Source: Paenibacillus harenae DSM 16969
Lineage (GTDB): Bacteria; Bacillota; Bacilli; Paenibacillales; Paenibacillaceae
Reading direction: 5' to 3'
Assembly: GCF_000422465.1 (NCBI RefSeq)
Contig: NZ_KE383844.1
Location: 557,070-621,069 of the forward strand
DNA length: 64,000 bases
The notes beneath the pieces are model-generated. The model did not search any database. It saw nothing but the letters and a program-made list of their open reading frames with translations, and was not told where the DNA came from. Of this stretch, positions 43,154 through 52,903 are shown one piece after another (positions within the stretch are counted from its first letter, which is position 1; the number at the start of each line of letters is the position of its first letter). The position numbers and the translations under genes were made by a program.

Positions 43154-43342
43154 TTAGCCAACCGAGGAGTTGATCCTGCCTAATTCGTGTTCAACCAATG
43201 TCGTTAGTTCATCCTCGTAGCCGCCGGTAATCCGGTATTTACGAATATAATCCTTAACAAACTTTCGCGGGTCCTTGGGTTGAAAAATTCTCGTGAGTTC
43301 CTTCAGGCTTTCCTTGACTTCATTTTGGCTGTGTTTCGCCAT
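43154..43342 (-). CDS. Small hypothetical protein
   Basis: 62 residues, charged and helical, with no signal peptide or membrane helix (KESLKELTRIFQPKDPRKFV, KDYIRKYRITGGYEDELTTL). The SD GGGGAGGAGA precedes ATG 43342. I do not recognise a named family. It stands alone. Confidence 0.65.
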   Translation of the reverse strand: MAKHSQNEVKESLKELTRIFQPKDPRKFVKDYIRKYRITGGYEDELTTLVEHELGRINSSVG

Positions 43343-43522
43343 GAAATCTCCTCCCCTTTACGTTGGATGGTCGTCCTAAACAGCAATATACGAGACCGCA
43401 AGCGGTAATTGCACCTCAAGAACCCCCGTTCGGTGCAGGCATCTCCATGGCTGAAATGTCACAATGTTTTAATTTTTCTTACTATTATAACATTTTAGAT
43501 GAAAAATGAAAGTTAACATTTC

Positions 43523-43744
43523 CTAATCATGCGGGGAGGCTTGTTCGGGTTTAGCCTCAGACTTGTATCCGTTCTCCGCTCCATTGGCCGTATAAGCTTG
43601 AAGCGGAGGCGATTCATCGGCTTTCGGCCGGGTTGATGCAGACAGTCGGTCTTTACGAAACATTCTTAAATAAGCAATGACTCCAACAACAGCTACGATG
43701 ATGCCAAATGCGAGTACAAGCACCGTTACCCAGCCTTGAACCAT
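43523..43744 (-). CDS. Small single-pass membrane protein
   Basis: 73 residues: one N-terminal helix (WVTVLVLAFGIIVAVVGVIA), a basic stop (RMFRKDR) and a hydrophilic tail. The SD GGAGAGGGGG precedes the ATG. Function unknown. The position of the positive charges predicts N-terminus out and tail in the cytoplasm. Confidence 0.6.
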   Translation of the reverse strand: MVQGWVTVLVLAFGIIVAVVGVIAYLRMFRKDRLSASTRPKADESPPLQAYTANGAENGYKSEAKPEQASPHD

Positions 43745-43886
43745 GATCTCGCCCCCTCTCCATACTAAAATTTATCGGAAAATTTCAATCATTTGTTTAA
43801 CCTTTTCCAAAACCGAAAAGGTTTCCATATATTAGGTATTATTATAGCGAATCCGAGACGGTCAAGCAACTTGCCAAAGTAACGGC

Positions 43887-44315
43887 TCAAAGAATCCGGT
43901 AGGCGCCGCTGCCCCATGCGAGCAGCTTGCCGGCATCATCCTTCACTTCCGCCTTAAGCGTCAGCGTCCTCTCCGTCCGGTGCACTAACCCGGCCTCGCA
44001 GGTTAGTACTCCGCCCTTGCTGCTGGTTAGAAAATGCGTATTCATACTTGCCGTTACCGCACGCTCGTTCGCTTCCGACAGCATGGCGACGAGCCCCATC
44101 GCGTTATCCAGCAGCGACATCAATACGCCCCCGTGGACAAGGCCGAGCAGGTTGAGATGCTGCGGCGACGCGTCCAGGCAAATCGTCGCTTTGCTAGCGT
44201 TCGCCTGCACGACCTCACAGCCGAGCAATCCCCAGAACGTCGACTGCGCGCGTTCCGCCAGCCGCGTCAGGTGACCGGCCTGATCCGCCTGCTGGACAAA
44301 CCATTTTTCATCCAT
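43887..44315 (-). CDS. PaaI-type hotdog thioesterase
   Basis: 142 residues with the hotdog core NLLGLVHGGVLMSLLDNAMG (HGG at about 61-63; Asp near 70) and the beta-strands that follow. It hydrolyses acyl-CoA or aryl-CoA thioesters in the cytoplasm. It lies 5 bp after the acyl-CoA ligase gene, at the end of the fad operon, where it may free stalled acyl-CoA. Confidence 0.85.
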   Translation of the reverse strand: MDEKWFVQQADQAGHLTRLAERAQSTFWGLLGCEVVQANASKATICLDASPQHLNLLGLVHGGVLMSLLDNAMGLVAMLSEANERAVTASMNTHFLTSSKGGVLTCEAGLVHRTERTLTLKAEVKDDAGKLLAWGSGAYRIL

Positions 44316-44320
44316 GCCGC

Positions 44321-46456
44321 TTAGCCTCCTTTATCCTCCGGGGATGAATCGATATGAACCTTGGCCTCATCCTCCTGAAGCTTGCGCCGCAGCACTTTGC
44401 CGACCATCGTTTTTGGAAGCGTTTCCTTAAACGAATAGTGATGCGGCACCTTATAAGCGGCGAGCCTCTCTCTGCACCAGCGGTCCAGCTGGCTCTGCGA
44501 CACCTGCCACCCTTCCTTCAATACGATAAACGCTTTAACCGACTCGCCCCGATAGGCATCCTTCACGCCGATAACCGCCGCTTCCCGCACGGCCGGATGC
44601 TCGAACAAGACCTCCTCCACCTCGCGGGGATAAATGTTAAAGCCGCCGGCAATGATCACATCCTTCATTCTATCCATGATGGTAAAAAAGCCGTCCTCGT
44701 CCATCGTTGCCAGATCGCCCGTATGCAGCCAGCCGCCCCGCAGCACCAGATCCGTCTCCAGCGGCTTATTCCAATAGCCCTGCATGACCTGCGGTCCCCG
44801 AATAACCAGCTCGCCCAGCTCGCCGGCCGGCAGCCGCTCGCCCGTAACCGGATTCACAACGGCGGCGTCCGTATCCGGAAACGGAAGACCGATCGTACCG
44901 ATCTTGCGCTTGCCCCATAACGGATTGGCATGCGTGACCGGAGAGGCTTCCGTTAACCCGTAGCCCTCGATCAGCTTGCCGCCGGTCATCGCTTCGAACT
45001 GCTCCTGAACCTCCAGCGGCAGCCCCGCCGACCCGCTGATACATACATTAATGGATGACAGATCGTTGCTCGCCGCAGCTTTATGATTAATAAGCGCGAC
45101 GTACATCGTTGGCGCACCCGGAAAAATCGTCGGCTTCTGCCGGTTAATCGTCCGAAGCACCGTCTCCGTCTCGAAGCGCGGCAGCAGAACCAGCGTGCCG
45201 GCGCGCGAGACGGACATATTCATTAATACCGTTAATCCAAACACATGAAACAGCGGAAGCGCGGCCAGAAATTTTTCTTTGCCGTCAACTGCCTTGTAGC
45301 ACCATGCCGAGGTTTGCAGCGTATTGGCCGTCAGATTGCGATGCGTCAGCATGACGCCTTTCGGCGTTCCCGTCGTTCCGCCCGTATACTGCAGGACGGC
45401 AAGGTCGGAGCCGCGGGCGGGCTCGGGCAGCGCCGCATGCTCCGTTCCCGCAGCAAGCAGGCGTTTATAGGAGACCACGCCCAGCTTGCCGTATGGAATG
45501 TCCGCGCGGAAGCCTTCTTTGCGCTGCTTAAGCGGATACAGCATGCTTTTCGGAAAAGGAAGGCCATCCTTAATAGACGTAATAACGGCATGCCGAAGCT
45601 GCGGCAGCGGACCGCTCCCGGGCTGCTCGCCCCGCACTCTGGCCAGCCTTGCATAAAGCAAATCGACCGTAATGATGGCCACGGCTCCGCTGTCCGCCAT
45701 CTGGTGCTCGAGCTCCCGCTCCACGTAGAGCGGATTCGTCTGCACGACGACGCCTCCTGCCAGCAGAACGCCGTAATACGCGATGACCGCCTGCGGGCAA
45801 TTCGGCAGCATAATGGCGACCCTGTCGCCCTTGGTTACCCCAAGCGATTGAAGACCGGCAGCCAGACGGAGGGCATCCGCATGAAGCTCGCGGTAGGTCA
45901 CCGTTTTGCCCATAAAATGCAAGGCCGCATGATTCGGATAACGATTAACGGCGTTTAACAAAAACTGAACGATGCTCTGATCGGGATAATCCAATGAGGC
46001 AGGGATCTCCGCCGGATAGTGACGGAGCCACGGCCGGGGAAGGTACTCGGCCTCTGCGGCAGGGTCGGCGGATGAGGCGGCGGTTGGTTCGGTAGGCGGA
46101 TCGTTAGCAATTTTATTAGATGAGGCTGCAATTGGTTCGGCAGGTCTTTCGTCAGGTGATTCTTGAGCGGCTCCGACGGTTGGTTCGGCAGGCGGTTCGA
46201 CTTCGAGAGACGATTCAAAAGGCGCGTCGACAGGTGATTCGATTAACGAGTCGACAAGCGATTCGTCAGACGAATCAGCAGGCAATTCGTCAGTTGCTTC
46301 GACAGATGATTCTCCTGAAGCTTCAGCCTGCTGAATCTCTAACTCACCGCCGGGCGGTGAGGCGGCGGCAGGAGTCTCCTCCGTGGCATTCTCTTGCGTA
46401 TCGTTATTTGACGGCTGCTCGGGCAAAAGCGGGTCTTGCGGTCTAAGCGGATCCAT
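44321..46456 (-). CDS. fadD: Long-chain acyl-CoA synthetase with a low-complexity N-terminal extension
   Basis: 711 residues. Residues 138-711 are a complete FadD/LcfA: start PRPWLRHYPAEIPASLDYPD, ATP loop YTGGTTGTPKGVMLTH near 347, GYGLTEASPV, and the C-terminal motifs GWLHTGDLATMDEDGF and KTMVGKVLRRKL. Residues 1-137 are an acidic, Ala/Pro/Ser/Glu-rich tract with repeats such as ESLVDSLIESPVD, absent from usual relatives. ATG 46456 has a fair SD (GGGGAGAG) and no other start exists before the enzyme domain, so the tract is probably translated. The enzyme activates fatty acids for the pathway encoded upstream. Confidence 0.88.
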   Translation of the reverse strand: MDPLRPQDPLLPEQPSNNDTQENATEETPAAASPPGGELEIQQAEASGESSVEATDELPADSSDESLVDSLIESPVDAPFESSLEVEPPAEPTVGAAQESPDERPAEPIAASSNKIANDPPTEPTAASSADPAAEAEYLPRPWLRHYPAEIPASLDYPDQSIVQFLLNAVNRYPNHAALHFMGKTVTYRELHADALRLAAGLQSLGVTKGDRVAIMLPNCPQAVIAYYGVLLAGGVVVQTNPLYVERELEHQMADSGAVAIITVDLLYARLARVRGEQPGSGPLPQLRHAVITSIKDGLPFPKSMLYPLKQRKEGFRADIPYGKLGVVSYKRLLAAGTEHAALPEPARGSDLAVLQYTGGTTGTPKGVMLTHRNLTANTLQTSAWCYKAVDGKEKFLAALPLFHVFGLTVLMNMSVSRAGTLVLLPRFETETVLRTINRQKPTIFPGAPTMYVALINHKAAASNDLSSINVCISGSAGLPLEVQEQFEAMTGGKLIEGYGLTEASPVTHANPLWGKRKIGTIGLPFPDTDAAVVNPVTGERLPAGELGELVIRGPQVMQGYWNKPLETDLVLRGGWLHTGDLATMDEDGFFTIMDRMKDVIIAGGFNIYPREVEEVLFEHPAVREAAVIGVKDAYRGESVKAFIVLKEGWQVSQSQLDRWCRERLAAYKVPHHYSFKETLPKTMVGKVLRRKLQEDEAKVHIDSSPEDKGG

Positions 46457-46472
46457 TTACGGCTCTCCCCTT

Positions 46473-48251
46473 TCACACGACATAATGCTCGCTTCGAATG
46501 ACGCGTGATGCAATCTTGCGCTTCAAGGCTACCGTATCGGCAAGCGGCGCCCGCATGAGCTTCTTCAACACGGACAGCTGCATTTGCAGCCCGTCTCCCT
46601 GCTCCAAAGCGGTAAGCGCCAGCTTAGCCAGCGATTCAACCCGCTCCATCGCTTCCTGTACGAATACGGTCGTCATGGCGACCGCATGCTCTGTTTTGTC
46701 GGCTGATGCTCCTTTCGTTATTTTTTGCGTCCTCAGCAGCGCGCTCTCCATTGCAAAAATCTGAATCATCAAATCGGCTAAAGCGCACAAAACCTCCTGC
46801 TCCTCTTCAAGCCTTGTTCCTAGCTTTTGGACCGCAAGGCCGCCAACGGCGAGAAATGCTTTTTTCGCTTGGCCGACCCTGAACGCTTCCTTGCTGAGCG
46901 GTTGATCGAACGGTGGAAGCGGCATCGGCTGCATCAGTTCGGCTTGCAGCGCCTTCACTTTACGCAAGAGCGGCAGCTCGCCTTTGAGCGCTTTTTTCAT
47001 CAAGGTGCCGGGAATGAGCATGCGGTTAATTTCATTCGTCCCTTCAAAAATACGGTTAATCCGTGAATCCCGGTAAATCCGCTCCACCTTGTACTCGCGG
47101 ATATAGCCGTACCCGCCGTGAATTTGCACCCCTTCATCCGCTACAAAATCAAGCGCTTCGGAGGCAAAAACTTTTACGATGGAGCACTCCAGCGCATACT
47201 CCCCGATCGCCTTCGCCACCTGCATGCCGTCATTCGCCGCGCCTTCCGCCTCCGTACTCTTCAGCATCGCATCGATCCAGCCCGCCGTACGGTATAAGAT
47301 GCTCTCCAGCACGAACGTGCGGATATTCATATCGGCCAGCTTGGCGCCAATGAGCGGATAGGAGGAAATCGCGCGCCCGAACTGCTTGCGGGTATTCGCG
47401 TAAGACGAAGCCAGCTCGATCGTTTCTTTTGCGGACCCGAGGCATCCGGCCCCCAGCTTGAAGCGGCCGATATTCAAAATATTAAAAGCGATATGGTGTC
47501 CTTTGCCGATCTCGCCAAGCACATTTTCAACCGGAACCTTCACATCTTCAAAAAATAACGGGCGCGTCGAGGAGCCCTTGATGCCCATCTTATGCTCCTC
47601 CGGCCCGATGCTGAATCCAGGCATCCCTCTCTCGACAATAAAAGCGGTGAAATACTCCCCGTCCACCTTCGCGTACACGATGAACAGATCAGCGAAACCG
47701 GCGTTCGTGATATACAGCTTCGAGCCGTTCAGTACAAAATGCTTGCCGTCCGGGGACAGCCTCGCCGTCGTTTTCGCGCCGAGCGCATCCGAGCCGGAAG
47801 CCGGCTCCGTCAAGCAATATGCCGCAATTCTCTTGCCTGATGCCAGGTCCGGCAAATAGGCCCGCTTCTGCGCGGGTGTGCCGAAAAATACGATCGGAAG
47901 CGTGCCGATCCCCGTATGCGCCCCGACCGAAAGCGCGAACGACGACGCACGTGACATCGTCTCCGCCAGCAGCGTCGTGCTTACTTTATCGAGCCCAAGC
48001 CCGCCGTAGGCCTCGGGCACATCCGCTCCGAGCAGGCCGAGCTCGCCTGCCTTGCGCATAAGCTCTACCGTAAGGTCATAATTCAGAGCCTCCAGCTCCG
48101 CGTCGCGCGGAATAATTTCCGCTTCCAGGAACTGCTGCGCAGCCTCCGCCATCATCCGCTGCTCTTCCGTGAAGTCCTCGGGCGTCACGACCGACTCCGG
48201 CACACTGTCCTCCACGACAAACCGGCCGCCAAAACGTATCGTCTCCGTCAT
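46473..48251 (-). CDS. fadE: Acyl-CoA dehydrogenase FadE
   Basis: 592 residues from ATG 48251 (AAAGGAG, 9 nt), matching the length of B. subtilis FadE (594). The ACAD signature regions are AAYCLTEPASGSDALGAKTT and VQIHGGYGYIREYKVERIYR, with the catalytic base region IFEGTNEINRML. The extra C-terminal domain (about 430-592) is typical of this subgroup. It oxidises acyl-CoA to enoyl-CoA with FAD and passes electrons to EtfBA. It is the third gene in fadN-fadA-fadE order. Confidence 0.92.
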   Translation of the reverse strand: MTETIRFGGRFVVEDSVPESVVTPEDFTEEQRMMAEAAQQFLEAEIIPRDAELEALNYDLTVELMRKAGELGLLGADVPEAYGGLGLDKVSTTLLAETMSRASSFALSVGAHTGIGTLPIVFFGTPAQKRAYLPDLASGKRIAAYCLTEPASGSDALGAKTTARLSPDGKHFVLNGSKLYITNAGFADLFIVYAKVDGEYFTAFIVERGMPGFSIGPEEHKMGIKGSSTRPLFFEDVKVPVENVLGEIGKGHHIAFNILNIGRFKLGAGCLGSAKETIELASSYANTRKQFGRAISSYPLIGAKLADMNIRTFVLESILYRTAGWIDAMLKSTEAEGAANDGMQVAKAIGEYALECSIVKVFASEALDFVADEGVQIHGGYGYIREYKVERIYRDSRINRIFEGTNEINRMLIPGTLMKKALKGELPLLRKVKALQAELMQPMPLPPFDQPLSKEAFRVGQAKKAFLAVGGLAVQKLGTRLEEEQEVLCALADLMIQIFAMESALLRTQKITKGASADKTEHAVAMTTVFVQEAMERVESLAKLALTALEQGDGLQMQLSVLKKLMRAPLADTVALKRKIASRVIRSEHYVV

Positions 48252-48538
48252 GCCGCTGCACTCCTTTCGATCCATTCATTTCAACTGATCAACCATTTTC
48301 CATTCGGGAACATAAACCTATAACACGCTTCAATCCCGTTCTCTTATCAGCGGCCCTTTTCGAAATATATACACCTCATATACACACCAAATACAAACCA
48401 TATACACCTTTCACATAGCCCGTTTCTCCGGTCACGGCTTATCAACCCATTCTAAGTACCACCTGCTGGGTCTTATACAAAGTTACTTCAAGCCTTCCAC
48501 CCCTCCAGCGTCGGGGTCCGGTTCCCGCGTCCGCCGGT

Positions 48539-48617
48539 TTCTACGATCTTTACACTTCCAACACGCGAAACGTCCTATTCCGTCGGTTTCTACGAGCCAT
48601 ACACTTCCAACACGCCA
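48539..48617 (-). repeat. Duplicated 3' end of fadA
   Basis: The fadA tail at about 48588-48615 has a diverged copy at 48539-48566: TCTACGA--TACACTTCCAACACGC is shared. Read on the minus strand the copy gives RVLEV and stop, the last residues of the thiolase. The rest of the 338-bp gap 48252-48589 holds only a run of ATACAC-like repeats (48368-48412). Confidence 0.5.
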
Positions 48618-49807
48618 GCCGCTCCCATTCCGCCGCCCACGCACATTGTTACTATGCCGATCCCGCCGCCCCGCCGGCCTAGCTCATGTATAAGCGATAC
48701 GGACAGCTTCGTTCCCGTACAGCCAAGCGGATGGCCGAGTGCAATCGCCCCGCCGTTCACATTCACCCGCTCCGGATCGATGCCCAGCTGGTCGATAATC
48801 GGCACGCATTGCGCGGCGAAGGCTTCGTTCAACTCAAATAGATCGACCTGCTCGAGTGTAATCCCCGCCTTCTTCAGCGCCTTCGGCACCGCCTCGATCG
48901 GACCGATGCCCATCACCTCGGGCGCAACCCCTGCTACGCTATAGCTGCGGAACGCCGCCAGCGGCTTAAGCCCGAGCTCCGCCGCCCGGGCGCGGCTCAT
49001 GATGATGACGGCTGCCGCACCGTCGCTCATCTGCGAGCTGTTGCCTGCCGTAACGGTTCCTTCGCGGGCGAATGAAGGTTTTAGCGGCGCCAACGTCTGC
49101 ATCGATGTTTCCGGGCGGACGCCTTCATCCGTATCGAAGGTAAACACCTTCTCCCAAGGACGCCCCGCATCATTTACGCCCGATCTGCTGACCGTAAGCG
49201 GCACAATCTCCTCCCGGAAGCGGCCTGCTTCAATGGCCTCGGCCGCCTTGCGATGGCTCGATGCCGCAAAAGCATCCTGCATCTCCCGCGTCACGCCATA
49301 GCGCCTTGCCACCTCCTCGGCGGTATGCCCCATACCCATATAAACCTCGGGCTTCGCGTCGACAATGGCCGGATGCGGCGACAGCTTGAAGCCGGTCATC
49401 GGCACATGACTCATGCTCTCAACGCCACCCGCCGCAATAATATCCGCCTCGCCAAGCCGGATACGCTCAGCCGCGTAGGCGATCGCCTGCAGACCTGAAG
49501 CGCAGAATCGGTTAATCGTGACGGCCGGCGTTGTCACCGGCAATCCTGCATAAAGCGAGATCGTTCGGGCAAAGTTCAGCCCCTGCTCGCCCTCCGGCAT
49601 GGCGCAGCCGATGATCACATCTTCGACCTGGTCCGGCGACAAGCCGGGCAGCCGTTCGAGCGCGCCCTGCAATACGGCGCGTCCGAGATCCTCCGCCCTT
49701 GTCTCCGCGAGACTCCCCTTCGCCGCTTTGCCTACTGCCGTCCGCACGGCGGCAACAATTACAGCATCGCGATCATGTTCGGTAAACGGTGTTGATGATG
49801 TCGACAT
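48590..49807 (-). CDS. fadA: Acetyl-CoA acyltransferase (thiolase) FadA
   Basis: 405 residues with AGGGAGGG before the ATG. The acyl-accepting Cys is in INRFCASGLQAIAYA near 103; the His and second Cys are in ALGHPLGCTGT and TMCVGGGMGAA. It cleaves 3-ketoacyl-CoA with CoA. An extra 13 residues precede the usual start (AVIVAAVRTAVGK). It lies between fadN and fadE as in B. subtilis fadNAE, although the gap to fadE is long here. Confidence 0.92.
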   Translation of the reverse strand: MSTSSTPFTEHDRDAVIVAAVRTAVGKAAKGSLAETRAEDLGRAVLQGALERLPGLSPDQVEDVIIGCAMPEGEQGLNFARTISLYAGLPVTTPAVTINRFCASGLQAIAYAAERIRLGEADIIAAGGVESMSHVPMTGFKLSPHPAIVDAKPEVYMGMGHTAEEVARRYGVTREMQDAFAASSHRKAAEAIEAGRFREEIVPLTVSRSGVNDAGRPWEKVFTFDTDEGVRPETSMQTLAPLKPSFAREGTVTAGNSSQMSDGAAAVIIMSRARAAELGLKPLAAFRSYSVAGVAPEVMGIGPIEAVPKALKKAGITLEQVDLFELNEAFAAQCVPIIDQLGIDPERVNVNGGAIALGHPLGCTGTKLSVSLIHELGRRGGGIGIVTMCVGGGMGAAGVLEVYGS

Positions 49808-49857
49808 CGCGTCTCCCTCCCTATACTTTGATTATGTGCGGGTGCGCCAGGGTGTCT

Positions 49858-50178
49858 CTGCCGCACGGCGCATGGTTCTGCCGCACGGCGCACGGTTCTC
49901 GTGCATGGCGCACCTACGTGCATGGTGAACCACGTGCGGCGCACGCTTCTCGCTTGCACAACATGCGGCGAGCACAACTTGCGGCGTGCTCGAATTAAGG
50001 GAAAATCTCCCGCTAATCCTGCGGTTTTCTAGCTTTAATGTGAATAGAGGGAAAATCTCCTCTTCATCCGAGCTAAATTAGACTTTCGGCCGCAAACCGT
50101 CCGAATTAGTAGGAGGATTTCCCGCTAACAGCCGTAAATCCGCAACAATATGTCTATTTTGAGGGAAGAATTCCCTCT
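49858..50178. repeat. Two repeat clusters between fadN and fadA
   Basis: The 455-bp gap 49808-50262 has no gene. 49858-49990 is a run of GCGCACGG/GCATGG-like short repeats (GCCGCACGGCGCA twice). 49999-50177 holds four dyads spaced 50, 62 and 50 bp: GGGA-AAATC-TCCC (49999), AGAGGGA...TCCTCT (50046), a decayed one (about 50111) and the perfect GAGGGAA-GAA-TTCCCTC (50161-50177). Confidence 0.55.
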
Positions 50179-50262
50179 ATTTCAGGTGTGTGGCAGAGTA
50201 CTCTGCCATCTAGGGTACGGTCGCTCTAAATCCGCAGCGACCTGCCGGCTCTACCGCTGCGC

Positions 50263-52704
50263 TTAATTTCGCAGCGGCTTGCCTGTGGACAGCATGTGGC
50301 TCATGCGCTGCTGTGTTTTTTGCTCGCCGCACAAGCTGAGGAATGCTTCGCATTCCAAATCGAGCAAATATTGCTCGCTCACCTCCGCGCCCGGCTTCAC
50401 GTCGCCGCCGGCCATCACATGCGCCAGCTTGCCGGCGATTAACGCGTCATGCTCGCTGATATGGCCGCTTAGCCGCATCGCCTGCACCGCAACCTTGAGC
50501 ACTGCCTTGCCCTCGCGCCCGGCAACGCGAATGCGTTTCTCCACAGGCGGCGTATAGCCCGCCCGGTCCAGCTCCAGCACCGCCCGCTTCGCTTCGGCGA
50601 TGCGCGACTCCTGCCGCATGATCACGCGATCCTGCGGCCGCATCAGGCCCAAACGGTTAACCTCGTGGCCGCTTGAGGACGCTTTTGCCAGCGCGATCGT
50701 CTCGAACAGCGCATTTAAGTATGGCTGCAAATCTCCCATCTGCTTGCCGCTTCCCGGAGTATGCGCCCGTTCGGCTGCCATCGCAGCTGCCTCCTTACAG
50801 CCCCCGCCTGCAGGAATAAGGCCTACCCCCGTCTCTACCAATCCAAAATAAGTCTCCGGCGAGAAAATAATCCGATCCGCAGGCAAGCAAGCTTCCACTC
50901 CCCCGCCAAGCGTCATCCGGTGCGGAGCCGCGACAACCGGACGTTCAAGCCGCTTCAGCTCCAGCATGCTGCTCTGGAAGAAGCGGATTATATCCTCGAC
51001 TTCCTCCCATTCTCCGCTCTGAGCCTCCATCAGAAGCAGCATCAGATTCGCGCCGACGCAAAAATTACGGCCCTCGTTCGCAAGCACGAGTCCCCGCCAA
51101 TTTTGCTCCACCTCCTTCACGCTTTGCCGGATGGCCGATAAAATATCACCGCCGATCGCATTGTTCGGAGAATGGAACTCCAAACATACGACATCATCGC
51201 CAAGATCGATTAAGCTCGCTCCTGACGTAGACAGCACCGTTTTGCCGGAGGCTTTGAGCGCCGCGAGAGAGATACTGTCCGCTTCCGGCACTTCCAGCCT
51301 ATAGGAGCCGCCTGCCGCATATACCCTTTTATCCCCCTCCATGCCGTAAAAGCTCTCATGCCCGCCCTCGATCCAAGCTGTCACCCATTCCGGGATCTCA
51401 TCGCCCTCCTGCCGCATCTGCTGCACCGACTGCGCCAGCCCGATCGCATCCCACAGCTCGAATGGGCCCAGCTCCCAATTAAAACCCCAACGCATCGCCC
51501 GGTCGATGTCCGAAATGGAATCGGCGATAATACCGACCTGAGCCGCGGAATATAGGAGCGTCTTCTTGATCGTCGACCAGGCAAACTGAGCATATCGGTC
51601 GCGAGGATCGGTGCGGAGCAGCGCCTTTACCTTCGCTGCCGTTCCCTTCGCGGCTTTGGACGCATCAATAACCGGGGAGCCGACAGGCCGCTTCGGACCG
51701 TACTCGAGCGTATCCAGCTGAAGCGACTCAATCTCGCTGCCGCTCTTTCCTTTCACCTTCCGGTAAAAGCCGGCGCCGGATTTTTCGCCCATCCGCCCGC
51801 TCGCAACGAGCCGTTCAAGCAGCGCCGGCCTGGCAAAAACAGCCTGCTCCCCAGGGTCGCTGCTCCTCTCCCGCACATTGTCCACGACATGCAGCAGCGT
51901 ATCCAGTCCGACCAGATCCAGCATACGGAACGTCGCCGTTTTGGGCCTGCCCATGGCAGGGCCGGTGAGCGCATCCGCTTCCTCCACCGTAAGACCGAAG
52001 CGCTGCATATCCTCGAGCGTCACCAGCATGCCGAAGGTACCGATCCGGTTGGCGATAAAATTCGGCGTATCCTTCGCAATGACGACTCCCTTGCCTAGCC
52101 GCTTCTCGCAAATCTCGCGCAGCAGGTGCACGGCCTCGGGGGCCGTATCCATGGTCGGAACGATCTCCACCAGCTTCATATAACGAGGCGGATTAAAAAA
52201 ATGCGTTACCGCAAAATGCCGCCGGAATCCCTCGCTCCTCTCCTCCGTCATGGACGCCGCCGATAAGCCTGATGTATTCGTCGTCACAATCGTGTCCGGC
52301 TGCCGGACGGCGTCTATGACGGCGAACACCTCCCGTTTAATGTCCAGCCGCTCGACAACCGCCTCGACAATCCAATCGACATCCCCGAGCGCTTCGGCAT
52401 GATCGGTCAGATTGCCGGGCGTCACTCGATTCGTCCAGGAAGGATCGTAGAGCTGGGCAGGCTGCGCTTTTCCCATACGCGCTATGGCCGCGCCCGCCAA
52501 CCGGTTGCGCACCTTGGCATCGGCGAGGGTAAGCCCCTGCTTCTCCTCTTCAGCCGTTAATGTCCTCGGCACAACATCGAGCAGCAGCACACGCATGCCT
52601 GCATTTGCAAGATGGGCGGCAATGCCCGCCCCCATCACGCCCGAGCCGATGACGGCCGCTCTCCGGATCGAGCCTGCATTTCGAATCGATGATAATTTGG
52701 TCAT
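50263..52704 (-). CDS. fadN: 3-hydroxyacyl-CoA dehydrogenase/enoyl-CoA hydratase FadN
   Basis: 813 residues from ATG 52704 (AAGGAGG). The dehydrogenase comes first: NAD motif IGSGVMGAGIAAHLA near 20-34, catalytic VTHFFNPPRYMKLVEIV near 180 and FIANRIGTFGM. The hydratase/isomerase domain follows (about 500-720) with LVLANEGRNFCVGANL and PHRMTLGGGVEACLPADRII. This domain order is that of Bacillus FadN (789 aa), opposite to E. coli FadB. It hydrates enoyl-CoA and oxidises the hydroxyacyl-CoA. It is the first gene of the fadNAE(D) group. Confidence 0.92.
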   Translation of the reverse strand: MTKLSSIRNAGSIRRAAVIGSGVMGAGIAAHLANAGMRVLLLDVVPRTLTAEEEKQGLTLADAKVRNRLAGAAIARMGKAQPAQLYDPSWTNRVTPGNLTDHAEALGDVDWIVEAVVERLDIKREVFAVIDAVRQPDTIVTTNTSGLSAASMTEERSEGFRRHFAVTHFFNPPRYMKLVEIVPTMDTAPEAVHLLREICEKRLGKGVVIAKDTPNFIANRIGTFGMLVTLEDMQRFGLTVEEADALTGPAMGRPKTATFRMLDLVGLDTLLHVVDNVRERSSDPGEQAVFARPALLERLVASGRMGEKSGAGFYRKVKGKSGSEIESLQLDTLEYGPKRPVGSPVIDASKAAKGTAAKVKALLRTDPRDRYAQFAWSTIKKTLLYSAAQVGIIADSISDIDRAMRWGFNWELGPFELWDAIGLAQSVQQMRQEGDEIPEWVTAWIEGGHESFYGMEGDKRVYAAGGSYRLEVPEADSISLAALKASGKTVLSTSGASLIDLGDDVVCLEFHSPNNAIGGDILSAIRQSVKEVEQNWRGLVLANEGRNFCVGANLMLLLMEAQSGEWEEVEDIIRFFQSSMLELKRLERPVVAAPHRMTLGGGVEACLPADRIIFSPETYFGLVETGVGLIPAGGGCKEAAAMAAERAHTPGSGKQMGDLQPYLNALFETIALAKASSSGHEVNRLGLMRPQDRVIMRQESRIAEAKRAVLELDRAGYTPPVEKRIRVAGREGKAVLKVAVQAMRLSGHISEHDALIAGKLAHVMAGGDVKPGAEVSEQYLLDLECEAFLSLCGEQKTQQRMSHMLSTGKPLRN

Positions 52705-52903
52705 TGGCAGCCTCCTTAAAATTAGTTTCATAGGTGAAAGATCCCCTTATTTCGCGTTCTGAAGCCCTTCAAACAAAATAACAACACAAAAACCAGTTAC
52801 TCCAACTTCTAATAACCTTCGTCCCTTGCAGTTACCAACCACCGTCCCCAACCAATCATCAATCACGAAAGAACCGCGCTTCGCTCACCGGCCGCGCGTT
52901 TCA

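Noticed and set aside
45245..45958. Long plus-strand frame of 237 codons opposite fadD
   Set aside because: It is an antisense shadow of the GC-rich fadD codons, rich in Arg/Gln/His and without a family match.
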